Source: an unicellular cyanobacterium SU3
GTDB lineage: Bacteria > Cyanobacteriota > Cyanobacteriia > Cyanobacteriales > Microcystaceae
Direction: 5' to 3'
Length of the DNA stretch: 64,000 bases
NCBI GenBank assembly: GCA_002172675.1
Contig: NETF01000190.1
Span: forward strand, 57,602-121,601
This document shows, piece by piece, positions 27,261 through 36,942 of the stretch. The notes beneath the pieces were generated by a model. The model did no database searches. It was not told the DNA's origin and saw only the letters and a list, made by a program, of their open reading frames with translations. The position numbers and the translations under genes were made by a program. Within the stretch, counting starts at the first letter, position 1; each line of letters opens with the position of its first letter.

Positions 27261-28316
27261 ATGACTATTGCAGTCGGACGCGCACCACAAAGAGGATGGT
27301 TTGATGTCCTCGATGACTGGTTAAAACGCGATCGTTTCGTATTCGTAGGTTGGTCTGGTTTATTGCTATTCCCCTGTGCTTACCTAGCACTCGGTGGTTG
27401 GTTAACCGGAACCACCTTTGTAACTTCTTGGTACACCCACGGCTTAGCCAGTTCCTACCTAGAAGGATGTAACTTCTTAACCGTAGCGGTATCTTCCCCC
27501 GCTAACGCCTTCGGACACTCCTTACTATTCCTCTGGGGACCAGAAGCCCAAGGAGACTTTACCCGTTGGTGTCAAATCGGTGGTTTATGGACATTTGTTG
27601 CTCTTCACGGAGCATTTGGACTGATTGGCTTCATGTTACGTCAGTTTGAGATTGCTCGTCTGGTGGGTATCCGTCCTTACAACGCCATCGCTTTCTCTGC
27701 CCCTATTGCGGTATTCGTCAGTGTATTCTTGATGTATCCTCTAGGACAGTCTAGCTGGTTCTTCGGACCTAGCTTTGGCGTGGCCGGAATTTTCCGTTTC
27801 ATCTTATTCTTACAAGGGTTCCACAACTGGACACTGAACCCCTTCCACATGATGGGAGTCGCCGGTGTTCTTGGTGGTGCTTTACTGTGTGCCATTCACG
27901 GTGCAACCGTAGAAAATACCTTGTTTGAAGATGGTGAACAAGCTAACACCTTCCGCGCTTTTGAACCTACCCAAGCAGAAGAAACCTACTCAATGGTGAC
28001 AGCAAACCGTTTCTGGTCACAGATTTTCGGTATTGCCTTCTCCAACAAACGTTGGTTACACTTCTTCATGTTATTCGTACCCGTAACTGGGTTATGGATG
28101 AGTGCAATTGGTATCGTTGGTTTAGCCTTAAACTTACGAGCTTATGACTTTGTGTCTCAAGAATTACGGGCAGCAGAAGACCCCGAATTTGAGACATTCT
28201 ACACCAAAAACATTTTATTAAACGAAGGTCTGCGAGCTTGGATGGCTCCCCAAGACCAACCCCACCAAAACTTTGTATTCCCTGAAGAAGTATTACCTCG
28301 CGGTAACGCTCTCTAA
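27261..28316 (+). CDS. psbD: Photosystem II D2 protein (stand-alone psbD copy)
   Basis: Reaction-centre subunit D2 in the thylakoid membrane. The 351 residues have five membrane helices. The redox Tyr is in [13 protein letters not shown] (Y159 here), its His partner in FLQGFHNW (H188), the P680 His in NPFHMMG, and the iron-ligand His in [10 protein letters not shown]; the C-terminus is [11 protein letters not shown] good ribosome site (GGAGATAAG) precedes the ATG. In cyanobacteria psbD normally overlaps psbC; here no psbC follows and a terminator ends the unit, so this is a monocistronic psbD, usually the second copy. Some residues differ from the standard sequence as I remember it (for example [29 protein letters not shown]). 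Confidence 0.97.
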   Translation: MTIAVGRAPQRGWFDVLDDWLKRDRFVFVGWSGLLLFPCAYLALGGWLTGTTFVTSWYTHGLASSYLEGCNFLTVAVSSPANAFGHSLLFLWGPEAQGDFTRWCQIGGLWTFVALHGAFGLIGFMLRQFEIARLVGIRPYNAIAFSAPIAVFVSVFLMYPLGQSSWFFGPSFGVAGIFRFILFLQGFHNWTLNPFHMMGVAGVLGGALLCAIHGATVENTLFEDGEQANTFRAFEPTQAEETYSMVTANRFWSQIFGIAFSNKRWLHFFMLFVPVTGLWMSAIGIVGLALNLRAYDFVSQELRAAEDPEFETFYTKNILLNEGLRAWMAPQDQPHQNFVFPEEVLPRGNAL

Positions 28317-28351
28317 GGAATATCAAGGTAGTTTAATAACCCTATAAGATA

Positions 28352-28377
28352 AAGCCCCCTTTGTGGGGCTTCTTTTT
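28352..28377 (+). terminator. Rho-independent terminator of psbD
   Basis: Stem AAGCCCC (28352-28358) with GGGGCTT, closed by a short TTTGT-type loop and followed by CTTTTT. It begins 36 bp after the psbD stop codon. Confidence 0.85.
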
Positions 28378-28409
28378 AACTTTAGTTACTCACACCACAG
28401 TTTAAATCT

Positions 28410-29147
28410 ATGTTTTTCAAGTTCGATGATTTAGGGGAAAAAACCATTAATAAAATAGCTGAAGTTGCTTTATCCACTAAGTTAGATAAGAGAGATAATT
28501 TAGAGGTAAAAGTTAAGACTGACCCGAATTTACTGGCAAAAGGAACTCTAGAATCATTGGTAATTGATTGTCAAGGGTTAATGGTTGAAAATGCCTTGAG
28601 AATGGAAAGTATTAATATTACTTTGAATACCATTGCAGTGAGTCCTTTTAAAGCATTAACGGGGAATATTCAGTTAACCCAACCTAGTAGAGGAAAAGCT
28701 TGTGTTTTATTAACTGAAAAGGATATTACTAGGGTATTAAACAGAGCAATTTTGAGAAAAAAACAGCATGAAATAGTTATCGATGATAAAGTTATTAAGG
28801 TTAGCTTACAACAGGTTAAGTGTAATCTATTAGATACAGGAAAAATACTAATTGAAGGAACCGTTAAACGAGAAAATACTAAAGATATTAAAAAGGTTAG
28901 TCTAGAAATTAAACCAAAAATTTGTCAAGCGGGAAATGGAGTGATTGTAGACGATATTAAATATTTAGAAGAATCTGAGTTATCATCAATCTTACTTAAT
29001 CCTATTTTAGAAGAAGCCAAAAGTATTTTAAATTTAAAAAATTTCAAAGTTGATGGTTTTTCTTTAAAAGTTGAAGAATTTAATATTAAAAAAGGGTCTT
29101 TACAGTTAGAAGCTGAAGCAGGAATGACTCATTTTCCCACTGCTTAA
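28410..29147 (+). CDS. DUF2993 (LmeA-like) protein
   Basis: A 245-residue protein of the DUF2993 family common in cyanobacteria and actinobacteria; the mycobacterial member LmeA binds phospholipids in the periplasm. Features seen are IDCQGLMVENALRMESINITLNTIAVSP, FKALTGNIQLTQPSRGKACVLLTEKDITRVLN and a final EFNIKKGSLQLEAEAGM. I see no N-terminal signal peptide here, so the location is uncertain. The next gene starts 3 bp after its stop. Confidence 0.82.
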   Translation: MFFKFDDLGEKTINKIAEVALSTKLDKRDNLEVKVKTDPNLLAKGTLESLVIDCQGLMVENALRMESINITLNTIAVSPFKALTGNIQLTQPSRGKACVLLTEKDITRVLNRAILRKKQHEIVIDDKVIKVSLQQVKCNLLDTGKILIEGTVKRENTKDIKKVSLEIKPKICQAGNGVIVDDIKYLEESELSSILLNPILEEAKSILNLKNFKVDGFSLKVEEFNIKKGSLQLEAEAGMTHFPTA

Positions 29148-29150
29148 GTC

Positions 29151-29564
29151 ATGAACTTTTTAAACCGAAAACGCCCTTTAGTTATTCTCTCTATTATTAT
29201 TGTTATCCCCCTTGGTTTATATTCCAAATATTATCAAGGACTTGGTAGTAGATGGGTAAATGATTACGGCGCAGCCATTTGGTATGAAGTGTTTTGGTGT
29301 TTATTTGCTTTTTACTTTTTTTCTGGAAAAAAAACTATTAAATTAATACCCATTTATATTTTTATTATTACTTGTTTATTAGAAATTTTACAACTCTGGA
29401 ATCCTCCTATTTTAGTTGTAATGCGTTCTCATATTTTAGGTAAATTATTATTAGGAACTACTTTTTCTTGGTGGGATTTTCCTCATTATGTTATTGGTTG
29501 TTTATTGGGTTGGTTGTGGTTAGAATTGATTGATAAATTTAGTAATCAAGTTAAAATTGAATGA
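29151..29564 (+). CDS. DUF2809 small membrane protein
   Basis: A 137-residue protein with four membrane segments, including PLVILSIIIVIPLGLYSKYY, AIWYEVFWCLFAFYFF, LIPIYIFIITCLLEILQLW and HYVIGCLLGWLWLELI. The GRWVNDYGAAIWYEVF and FSWWDFPHYVIGCLLG stretches fit DUF2809. Function unknown. It follows the DUF2993 gene by 3 bp and is probably cotranscribed. Confidence 0.8.
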   Translation: MNFLNRKRPLVILSIIIVIPLGLYSKYYQGLGSRWVNDYGAAIWYEVFWCLFAFYFFSGKKTIKLIPIYIFIITCLLEILQLWNPPILVVMRSHILGKLLLGTTFSWWDFPHYVIGCLLGWLWLELIDKFSNQVKIE

Positions 29565-29577
29565 AGTAGGGTAGGGA

Positions 29578-29591
29578 GTGCATCGGCTTAC
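29578..29591 (-). repeat. Short dispersed repeat, copy 2
   Basis: GTGCATCGGCTTAC, the exact reverse complement of 24635-24648, within the intergenic gap before the oxidoreductase gene. Confidence 0.45.
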
Positions 29592-29655
29592 CCTTACTGT
29601 TACAATTAAAAGCGATCGCAAACAAAAAATTCAATCAATAAACTGAATAAACTGT

Positions 29656-30522
29656 ATGAATATCGGCGTATTCGGCATCGGATTAATGGGTAAACCCCTA
29701 GCGGAAAGACTATTACAAGCTAATTATTCTGTAATCGCCTATAATCGAACCGTCAGTAAAGCTCAAGAATTAGAACCATTAGGGGCTAAAGTTGCTCAAA
29801 CCCCTGTAGAAGCCATCCAAACCGCAGAGATACTCATTTTAATGTTAACGGATGCCACAGCCATTAGAGAGGTGATATTAGGTACAGAAACGGCGGATAA
29901 ACTACAAAACCGTACTATCATCCAAATGGGAACCATTGCCCCCGATGAAAGCCGAAGCATCCAAAACGAAGTAGAAAAGCAAGGGGGACAATATTTAGAA
30001 GCCCCTGTATTGGGTAGTATTCCCCAAGCTAAAGAAGGAACATTATTAGTCATGGTAGGGGCTAAAACGTCTCAATTTAAAAAATATAAACCGATTTTGC
30101 AACAATTTGGTTCACAACCACAATATATTGGGGAAGTTGGCACAGCATCGGCTTTAAAGTTAGCATTGAATCAATTAATTGCATCTTTAACCAGTGGTTT
30201 TGCCTTGAGTTTAGGGTTAATTGAACGCCAAGGGGTTGATGTTGATAAATTTATGAGTATTTTAAAAGAAAGTGCTTTGTATGCGCCAACATTTGATAAA
30301 AAATTAGATAGAATGCAGCAGCGTAATTTTGACAATCCTAATTTTCCCACAAAACATTTATTAAAAGATGTCAATTTATTCTTAAATCAAGCGGAAGAAA
30401 ATGGCTTAAATACTGAAGTTTTGCAAGGGGTTCGTACTATTATTCAACAAACAATAGAATTAGGATTATCAGATCAGGACTATTCTGCTTTATTTTCTGC
30501 TATTAATACAGAAGAACAATAA
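29656..30522 (+). CDS. NAD(P)-dependent beta-hydroxyacid dehydrogenase family protein
   Basis: A 288-residue protein of the 6-phosphogluconate/3-hydroxyisobutyrate dehydrogenase family. The Rossmann motif is GVFGIGLMGKPLAERL at the N-terminus, followed by YNRTVSKA, the substrate motif APVLGSIPQAKEGTLLVMVG, and the catalytic Lys in SALKLALNQLIASL. The C-terminal helical domain ends with LGLSDQDYSALF. The exact substrate (glyoxylate or succinate semialdehyde-like compounds are common in this group) is not determined. Confidence 0.88.
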   Translation: MNIGVFGIGLMGKPLAERLLQANYSVIAYNRTVSKAQELEPLGAKVAQTPVEAIQTAEILILMLTDATAIREVILGTETADKLQNRTIIQMGTIAPDESRSIQNEVEKQGGQYLEAPVLGSIPQAKEGTLLVMVGAKTSQFKKYKPILQQFGSQPQYIGEVGTASALKLALNQLIASLTSGFALSLGLIERQGVDVDKFMSILKESALYAPTFDKKLDRMQQRNFDNPNFPTKHLLKDVNLFLNQAEENGLNTEVLQGVRTIIQQTIELGLSDQDYSALFSAINTEEQ

Positions 30523-30557
30523 TTTAGTTACAATTGCAGTAAACAAAAAATAATTTT

Positions 30558-30776
30558 ATGACTATTTCTAAAACAGAAGCAAAACAACTCTTAGAGAGAA
30601 TCATTTTTGAGCAAACAAACCCTCAAGACTGGGTAGAAGATGTTTGGGGTTTAAGTGCCGTTCATGGGGAAATTTCCGCTAAATTATTAGAAGCTTTTTA
30701 TGCGTTAATTGAAACTTGTCCAGAAGAAAAGTTAGATAACTTCTTACAAAGTTTACTTTCAGAAAAATTAAAATAA
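30558..30776 (+). CDS. Small conserved protein, function unknown
   Basis: A 72-residue acidic protein, MTISKTEAKQLLERIIFEQTNP..., with no signal or membrane segment and probably all helical. It lies 35 bp after the dehydrogenase and 8 bp before the alpha/beta hydrolase, so it likely shares their transcript. I do not recognise the family. Confidence 0.65.
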   Translation: MTISKTEAKQLLERIIFEQTNPQDWVEDVWGLSAVHGEISAKLLEAFYALIETCPEEKLDNFLQSLLSEKLK

Positions 30777-30784
30777 TAATTCTT

Positions 30785-31660
30785 ATGTCTTTAGTTAACA
30801 AAAATTGGAATCATAACTATCTTTATACCAATGGAGTTAGACTCCATTATGTTTCCGAAGGGGAAGGAAATTTGATGTTAATGTTACATGGATTTCCCGA
30901 ATTTTGGTACTCATGGCGACATCAAATTACTGCTTTTTCTAAAAATTATAATGTAGTTGCTCCTGATTTAAGAGGTTATAATTATAGTGATAAATTGCAA
31001 TCCATTGAACTCTATAATATCTCAGAATTAGTTAAAGATATTGCTGGTATTATTACTAATTTAGGCTATGAAAAATGTGTATTAGTAGGTCATGATTGGG
31101 GTGGGGCGATCGCTTGGTATTTTGCAGATCAATATCCTGAGATGGTGGAGAAATTAATTGTCTTAAATATTCCCCACCCTGCTAAATTTATGGAAGGGTT
31201 ACGCACACCACAACAGTTAAAAAAAAGTTGGTATGTTTTCTTTTTTCTACTACCTTATTTTCCTGAATTATTAATAAAGTGGAACAATTATCAAGCGATT
31301 GAATCTGCTTTTACTAAAATGGTGATCAATAAGTCTGCGTTTACTGATGAAGATATTCAAGCGTATAAAAAATCAGCAGCTAAACCAGGGGCGTTAACTG
31401 CTATGATTAATTATTATCGTTGCTTTGTTAGACAAACGTTAACATCAGAAAAGTCATGGAAGAAATTAGACGTTCCTACGTTAATGATTTGGGGTGAAAA
31501 CGATACCGCTTTAGGGAAAGAATTGACCTATGGAACCGAAGACTATGTTAATGATTTCACCATCAAATATATTCCTAATTGTAGTCACTGGGTACAACAG
31601 GAAAAACCTGATTTAGTTAATCAATATATTGCTGATTTTTTAGATATTTCCTTAGCTTAA
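30785..31660 (+). CDS. Alpha/beta hydrolase, epoxide hydrolase or haloalkane dehalogenase-like
   Basis: A 291-residue alpha/beta-hydrolase. HGFPEFWYSWRHQ gives the oxyanion motif; the nucleophile elbow GHDWGG has Asp (D104), not Ser, which points to epoxide hydrolases and dehalogenases. The charge-relay acid is probably in WGENDTALGKEL and the His in NCSHWVQQEKPD. Its stop overlaps by 9 bp the end of the convergent flavin reductase gene. The natural substrate is unknown. Confidence 0.87.
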   Translation: MSLVNKNWNHNYLYTNGVRLHYVSEGEGNLMLMLHGFPEFWYSWRHQITAFSKNYNVVAPDLRGYNYSDKLQSIELYNISELVKDIAGIITNLGYEKCVLVGHDWGGAIAWYFADQYPEMVEKLIVLNIPHPAKFMEGLRTPQQLKKSWYVFFFLLPYFPELLIKWNNYQAIESAFTKMVINKSAFTDEDIQAYKKSAAKPGALTAMINYYRCFVRQTLTSEKSWKKLDVPTLMIWGENDTALGKELTYGTEDYVNDFTIKYIPNCSHWVQQEKPDLVNQYIADFLDISLA

Positions 31661-32188
31661 TTTTCGGCTATTTTCTACTAAACTCATGGCAAATTTATCA
31701 AATCTCTCTGATAACTTTTCATCAATGAGTTTACCTTCTTCATTAAAAGCTTGCCATGCTTGTCCGATCGCAATTTGTTCGGGAATAACCCAAGCATGAA
31801 CCCACCGCATAATTAATCTTAAATGATTAAGGGCGTTACTATTGGGTTGTCCCCCTAAAACACTGATTAAACCCGTTACTTTCCCTGATAACTGGTCAAA
31901 ACTCATTAAGTCTAACGCATTTTTCATAACCCCACTAACACTACCATGATATTCTGGAGTTGCTAATAGTAATCCATCGGCTTCTTTAACGGTTTGCCGT
32001 AATTTTTCTACATCAGGATACTGAGGAAATTCTTTTCCTCCATCACAAAAAGGTAAATTCATTTTCCTTAAGTCAAGAAAGGTGACTTCTGCGCCTAACG
32101 CTTCAATTCTGGCGATCGCTATTTCTATCGCTTTAGCACTATAAGAATCATCTCGTAAACTACCGTTAACCACAGCTATTTTTACCAT
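31652..32188 (-). CDS. NADPH-dependent FMN reductase family protein
   Basis: Flavodoxin-fold reductase of about 178 residues from ATG 32188 (MVKIAVVNGSLRDDSYSAKA); an upstream ATG at 32212 is less likely because it precedes the core strand. Motifs: ATPEYHGSVSGVMKNALD and LGGQPNSNALNHLRLIMRWVHAW. It resembles ArsH and azoreductase relatives such as the chromate/quinone reductases. It follows the FAD oxidoreductase gene by about 40 bp on the minus strand. Confidence 0.87.
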   Translation of the reverse strand: MVKIAVVNGSLRDDSYSAKAIEIAIARIEALGAEVTFLDLRKMNLPFCDGGKEFPQYPDVEKLRQTVKEADGLLLATPEYHGSVSGVMKNALDLMSFDQLSGKVTGLISVLGGQPNSNALNHLRLIMRWVHAWVIPEQIAIGQAWQAFNEEGKLIDEKLSERFDKFAMSLVENSRKLS

Positions 32189-32228
32189 AATTTTCACAAT
32201 AATTACTTTCAAAATAAATCAATTATTA

Positions 32229-33383
32229 TTATAGCAAAGATGGCATTTTTTCATCATCTTCTACTACCCAACTAGCGAAACGTTTGGCTAAAGGAGGGGC
32301 AAAAACAAAGGTGCTAGTAAATCCCGAGAATACATAAAGTCCTCTTAAACTATCAATTTTACCCACTAAAAAGTTAGAATCAGGACAAAATGCAACTAAA
32401 CAATGATGTAATTTCCCAGGTAAGTCTTGTAACTCAGGAAGTATTTTTCCAACTTCTTTACGAATGGTTTTTTCTGCTGAATCACTATCAATTTTAGCTT
32501 GAGGATTAGTTCTAATTTGACTAATTTGACCTAAACAAAAACTACCATCTAAAAATTGGATTGCACCAGGTTCCATGACATCGGAAATAATCTCATCATC
32601 GGGATGATTCCATAGAGATTTTAACCCAGAATCACCTGATTTTTCTTCAATATCAAGACGGTTTAAAATCGCTGGCATAACTAAAGTTTTTAGATTAATA
32701 TCTACAGTTGGCGTTAAGATTAACTGAGAATGAGTAAAATAAATATTCAGGGTTATTCCTAAAGTTTTTAATAGAGAACGACTTAATCCCCCTGCACAAA
32801 TTACCACGTTTTTACTATTATATTTTTCTTGATTGGTTTGTACCCCCGTCAGGGTTTCATTTTCAGATAAGATTTGAGTCACTTCTTCATAGTTTATCGT
32901 TCCACCTAATCTTAAAAAAGCCTGTTGATAAGCATCATTTGTTTTTTTTGGGTGAATGTGTCCATGAGGTAATTTGAGACAGCCTGAGATAGCACTAGGG
33001 TTTAATAAAGGCTCGATTTCAGTGGACTCTTGAGGACTTAATAATTGAGGTTTTACGAAGAATTTTTGATAATTGTTAGTAATAGCTTGAGGATTTTTTT
33101 CTATTGGAATTGTCAACATTAGATCCAGTTCTCTAAACTCTGTACTTTGTCCTAATTCTTCTGATAATTGATGATAAATCTCTCGACTTTCTTGACATAA
33201 CTGAATAGAAAAATCATCAACTCCTGACCAATAAGCGATACCCCCATAACTGTAACGAGTTGCATTAGCATAATTAGAATCTTTTTCTAATAGTAAAATT
33301 TTTAGTCCTTGTTTAGCTAATTCGTAACTTAGGGCCGACCCTGTAATACCTGCACCAATAACAATCCAATCAAAATTTTTCAT
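32229..33383 (-). CDS. FAD-dependent oxidoreductase (DAO family)
   Basis: A 384-residue flavoprotein of the D-amino-acid oxidase/glycine oxidase group. The FAD-binding dinucleotide motif is at the N-terminus (WIVIGAGITGSALSYELAKQG), followed by LLLEKD and a second NVVICAGGLSRSLL. The C-terminal GLYVFSGFTSTFVFAPPLAK is the flavin-binding return. The substrate is unknown. It forms a two-gene minus-strand unit with the flavin reductase downstream, a plausible electron-transfer pairing, but this is inference. Confidence 0.85.
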   Translation of the reverse strand: MKNFDWIVIGAGITGSALSYELAKQGLKILLLEKDSNYANATRYSYGGIAYWSGVDDFSIQLCQESREIYHQLSEELGQSTEFRELDLMLTIPIEKNPQAITNNYQKFFVKPQLLSPQESTEIEPLLNPSAISGCLKLPHGHIHPKKTNDAYQQAFLRLGGTINYEEVTQILSENETLTGVQTNQEKYNSKNVVICAGGLSRSLLKTLGITLNIYFTHSQLILTPTVDINLKTLVMPAILNRLDIEEKSGDSGLKSLWNHPDDEIISDVMEPGAIQFLDGSFCLGQISQIRTNPQAKIDSDSAEKTIRKEVGKILPELQDLPGKLHHCLVAFCPDSNFLVGKIDSLRGLYVFSGFTSTFVFAPPLAKRFASWVVEDDEKMPSLL

Positions 33384-33848
33384 ATTTTTATTATCTAGTT
33401 TTTATCCATTTTACCATCAATACTTACTCTACTACTTGAGTGATTGAGTTGACGGATTATCAATTTTTTAAGTTGACTTTAGAATAGCAAGAATAATATT
33501 ATGATACAATTATCTAGATATGAATAAAATGGCTCCACCGAATCTAGGATGTAGAAAGATTCCAAATTACAGCTTAAACCCTAAAGGGTTAAACTATAGA
33601 AACTATGTCTCTTACTCAGGCTTATAATTAGGCTATATAGACAGCCTTAGTGATTATAGAATAAGGCTTTAGCCTATATTCATTTATTTACTTTACTTAG
33701 CTAGTTCGGTAGAAAAAATAAAATTTTGTTCATAAATAACCAAGATAATAGGGACTAAAACCTTGCTTTTAAAAGACCTATTTATTTTAAAAAATAAGGT
33801 TGTAAATTTTCCTTGTAAATATTGCTTTTAATTGTAACTTTTGACTAT
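33384..33848. other. Divergent intergenic region with short palindromes
   Basis: About 465 bases between the minus-strand oxidoreductase and trmH. It contains several short dyads (AACCC-TAAA-GGGTT around 33577-33590, AGGCT-TT-AGCCT around 33664-33675) and repeated GGCTTTAGCC or GGCTATA-like words, the usual mosaic of cyanobacterial dispersed repeats. I see no gene, tRNA or clear promoter. Confidence 0.45.
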
Positions 33849-34508
33849 ATGAATCTGCTTCCTAGACGTTATCATCGTATCAAACAAGTTCTTGAAAAAA
33901 GACAACCAGACTTAACTATTTTAACCGAAGATGTCCATAAACCTCATAACTTATCAGCTATTATTCGTACTTGTGATGCTGTGGGAATATTAGACGTTCA
34001 TAGTATTAATACAACCGATGAATTTCCTACCTTTTCCCAAGTATCTCAAGGTAGTGATAAATGGATTTTTCTTCATACTCATCCTAATATTACAACAGCT
34101 ATTAATCATCTAAAAAGTCAAAACTTTAACATATATGCAGCCCATTTTACTGAGCAATCTGTAGATTATCGTGATATCGATTATACTCAACCGACAGCCC
34201 TTTTGTTAGGGGCAGAAAAATGGGGAGTTAGCGAAGAAGCAGCAAGTTTAGTCGATGGACATATTATCATTCCCATGTTAGGTATGGTGCAATCTTTAAA
34301 TGTTTCTGTTGCTGCTGCGGTCATTCTTTTTGAAGCGCAACGTCAAAGATTACAAAAAAAGATGTATGATACAAGTCGATTAGATATTAAAAGATATCAT
34401 CAAATTTTATTTGAATGGAGTTATCCAGCTATAGCCCAAATCTATCAGGGTAAAGGAGAAGAATATCCATCTTTAGGAGAAAATGGGGAAATTCTTGACC
34501 AAAATTGA
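33849..34508 (+). CDS. trmH: tRNA (guanosine-18-2'-O)-methyltransferase
   Basis: SPOUT-fold methyltransferase that modifies G18 in the D-loop of tRNAs. From ATG 33849 the protein has 219 residues (MNLLPRRYHRIKQVLEKRQPDL). The SPOUT signatures are ENVHKPHN-like EDVHKPHNLSAIIRTCDAVG, LLLGAEKWGVSEEA and IPMLGMVQSLNVSVAAAVILFEAQRQR, with the deep-knot AdoMet site. A TTG start at 33822 would add nine residues without support. Confidence 0.93.
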   Translation: MNLLPRRYHRIKQVLEKRQPDLTILTEDVHKPHNLSAIIRTCDAVGILDVHSINTTDEFPTFSQVSQGSDKWIFLHTHPNITTAINHLKSQNFNIYAAHFTEQSVDYRDIDYTQPTALLLGAEKWGVSEEAASLVDGHIIIPMLGMVQSLNVSVAAAVILFEAQRQRLQKKMYDTSRLDIKRYHQILFEWSYPAIAQIYQGKGEEYPSLGENGEILDQN

Positions 34509-34689
34509 TAATTAGTAAAACCTCATTCAAGGTTAATCAACAAGTGATGAGTAAATTTAGCCGAATATTCCTAATACAAACAACAATTGTACTGCAGAGT
34601 CACCGAAAACTGATGACAAGTTTAAATCTCCCCCGTTTTTTTCTATTGATGTTAAGCTAAATATTTAGATTGTCTAAAGATTTGAATCT

Positions 34690-35508
34690 ATGAGTCCTGA
34701 GTCAACCACCTCTTTTACTAATGGTAATAGTAATATATCGAAACCTTACTCTCAAGTTCATCTAAAAAGGGCCGGAAAAAAACTATTATTGATTTTGCCA
34801 GACACCGAACCCAAAGAAGGAAATAAAGATTGGGTAGAACTGTTACAGGATTTAAAATACTGTCTGAACCATCATAAAGGAACTTGGGTTCCTGGGACTG
34901 CGGTACATTTATTAGTAGAAAATCGCTTACTCGATAGTCGACAATTTCACAATATTGGGGAAGCATTAGACGCAGCAGAATTACAACTAACCCGTGTTTT
35001 TACCACACGCCGTCAAACCGCCATTACTGCAGCCACAGCCGGCTATTCTGTTGAACAAGAAACCCCCAAACGGGAACTCTTTCCCACAGAGATGTCAGGT
35101 CAAACCAATCTTAACGAACCTTTGTATCTTAAAACAACTGTGCGTTCTGGAGTTGCCATTCGTCATCCAGGAACGATTATTATTCAAGGAGATATTAATC
35201 CAGGGGGAGAAGTGATCGCCGATGGGGATATTATTATATGGGGACATTTACGGGGTATTGCCCACGCAGGGGCAAAAGGGAACCCAGAATGTTGTATTAT
35301 GGCGTTGCGAATGCAGCCAACCCAGTTACGCATTGGAGAAGCCGTAGCGCGACCCCCTGGGGACAGTCCAGAAGTATTTGAACCGGAAGTGGCTTATTTG
35401 ACCACTGAAGGGATTAGACTAAAGTCTGCCCTCAATTTTAATAAAACCCACACCTTTACGGCCAAGGAAAAGGGATGGATGCAAAAAAACGCTCCAAATC
35501 CTGCATAA
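34690..35508 (+). CDS. minC: Septum site-determining protein MinC
   Basis: Inhibitor of FtsZ assembly that, with MinD, blocks division away from midcell. The 272 residues have an N-terminal FtsZ-binding region, a variable linker and the C-terminal beta-helix with GTIIIQGDINPGGEVIADGDIIIWGHLRGIAHAGAKG, which is diagnostic for MinC. Order minC-minD-minE with gaps of 39 and 27 bp indicates one operon. Confidence 0.95.
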   Translation: MSPESTTSFTNGNSNISKPYSQVHLKRAGKKLLLILPDTEPKEGNKDWVELLQDLKYCLNHHKGTWVPGTAVHLLVENRLLDSRQFHNIGEALDAAELQLTRVFTTRRQTAITAATAGYSVEQETPKRELFPTEMSGQTNLNEPLYLKTTVRSGVAIRHPGTIIIQGDINPGGEVIADGDIIIWGHLRGIAHAGAKGNPECCIMALRMQPTQLRIGEAVARPPGDSPEVFEPEVAYLTTEGIRLKSALNFNKTHTFTAKEKGWMQKNAPNPA

Positions 35509-35547
35509 TAATTAATTCAAGACCATTGGATAATTGAGCTTTACATT

Positions 35548-36345
35548 ATGAGTCGTGTTATTGTAATTACCTCTGGAAAAGGGGGCGTAGGCAAAACCAC
35601 TATTACCGCTAATTTAGGATCAGCGATCGCCCGCTTAGGGTATAAAATTGCTTTAGTGGATGCAGATTTTGGTTTGAGAAACTTAGACTTACTTCTAGGA
35701 CTTGAACAACGGGTGGTTTATACGGCCATTGATGTTTTATCGGGAGAATGTTCTATTGATAAGGCATTGGTTAAAGATAAACGTCAGCCCAATTTAATGC
35801 TTTTACCAGCAGCCCAAAATCGCACCAAAGAAGCCATTAGTCCCGATGATATGAAAAAACTGGTGGCAGACTTAGATAAACAGTTTGATTTCATCTTTAT
35901 TGATAGTCCGGCTGGTATTGAAATGGGCTTTCGTAACGCTATTTGCCCAGCACAAGAAGCCATTATTGTTACCACTCCTGAAATGGCCGCGGTACGGGAC
36001 GCTGACAGGGTTGTAGGACTCTTAGAAAGCGAAGATATTAAGAAAATTCACCTCATTGTTAATCGCATCAAACCAAAAATGATCCAACTCAATCAAATGA
36101 TTGGGGTAGAAGATATTTTAGATTTGTTAGTGATTCCCTTATTAGGCATTGTCCCAGATGACGAAAGGATTATTATTTCGACCAATAAAGGGGAACCGTT
36201 GGTGTTAGAAGAAACCCCTTCTATTCCAAGTTTAGCCTTTACGAATATTGCCCAACGATTAAACGGAAAAGAGATTCCTTTCCTTGATTTTATGGCTGCT
36301 GATGATAACCTCATCACTCGTCTTCTTAGTATTTTCAAAAAGTAA
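35548..36345 (+). CDS. minD: Septum site-determining ATPase MinD
   Basis: Membrane-associated ATPase that recruits MinC and is displaced by MinE. The deviant Walker A SGKGGVGKTTITANLG is at the N-terminus; IALVDADFGLRNLDLLLGLE and FIFIDSPAGIEMGF are the switch regions. The C-terminal amphipathic membrane-targeting helix is visible (DDNLITRLLSIFKK). Length 265, normal. Confidence 0.98.
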   Translation: MSRVIVITSGKGGVGKTTITANLGSAIARLGYKIALVDADFGLRNLDLLLGLEQRVVYTAIDVLSGECSIDKALVKDKRQPNLMLLPAAQNRTKEAISPDDMKKLVADLDKQFDFIFIDSPAGIEMGFRNAICPAQEAIIVTTPEMAAVRDADRVVGLLESEDIKKIHLIVNRIKPKMIQLNQMIGVEDILDLLVIPLLGIVPDDERIIISTNKGEPLVLEETPSIPSLAFTNIAQRLNGKEIPFLDFMAADDNLITRLLSIFKK

Positions 36346-36372
36346 ACCCTCTTAAATTGATCCCATAACACC

Positions 36373-36660
36373 ATGATTCTTGAACTCCTTGAAAAAATAT
36401 TTCCCTGGAAAAGTCAGACCAAAAGTGGGGAGGATGCTAAACACCGTCTTAAATTCATTATTGCTCACGATCGCGCCGGCTTAAATCCTGAAATGATCGA
36501 AGCGATGCGGGCCGATATTTTAGCAGTGGTAAACCGTTACGTCGATATTGACCCCGATGAAATGGAATTTTCTCTAGAAAGCGATCAACGTATGACCGCA
36601 TTAATTGCTAATTTACCCATTCGTCGTGTGAAACGGGAAACAGAAACAGTGACTGAATAA
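36373..36660 (+). CDS. minE: Cell division topological specificity factor MinE
   Basis: A 95-residue partner that stimulates MinD ATPase. The N-terminal [13 protein letters not shown] forms the membrane/MinD-binding helix, and [39 protein letters not shown] is the conserved core. It completes the min cluster. Confidence 0.96.
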   Translation: MILELLEKIFPWKSQTKSGEDAKHRLKFIIAHDRAGLNPEMIEAMRADILAVVNRYVDIDPDEMEFSLESDQRMTALIANLPIRRVKRETETVTE

Positions 36661-36942
36661 TTAATAATTGATGATTAATAATGAATAATTAATTGCTGAC
36701 AAGTCTTACATAAGTCGGCTCTCCTTATTGCTAAAAATTAGCAATATCGTATGACTCATTATAGCTAGGACTTTTCTAATTCCTAAGACGTGATTATAGC
36801 TTACTGTTGCCTGTTCCCTATTCCCTGTTCCTTAACACTTAGTGCAGTAGCAAAAAAGTTCCCGGTTTATCTGAATCTTAACTTTTTTTTGTAAACTTAA
36901 ATAATAGTTGTCCCAATACTACAAGGTAACATAAGGAAAACT

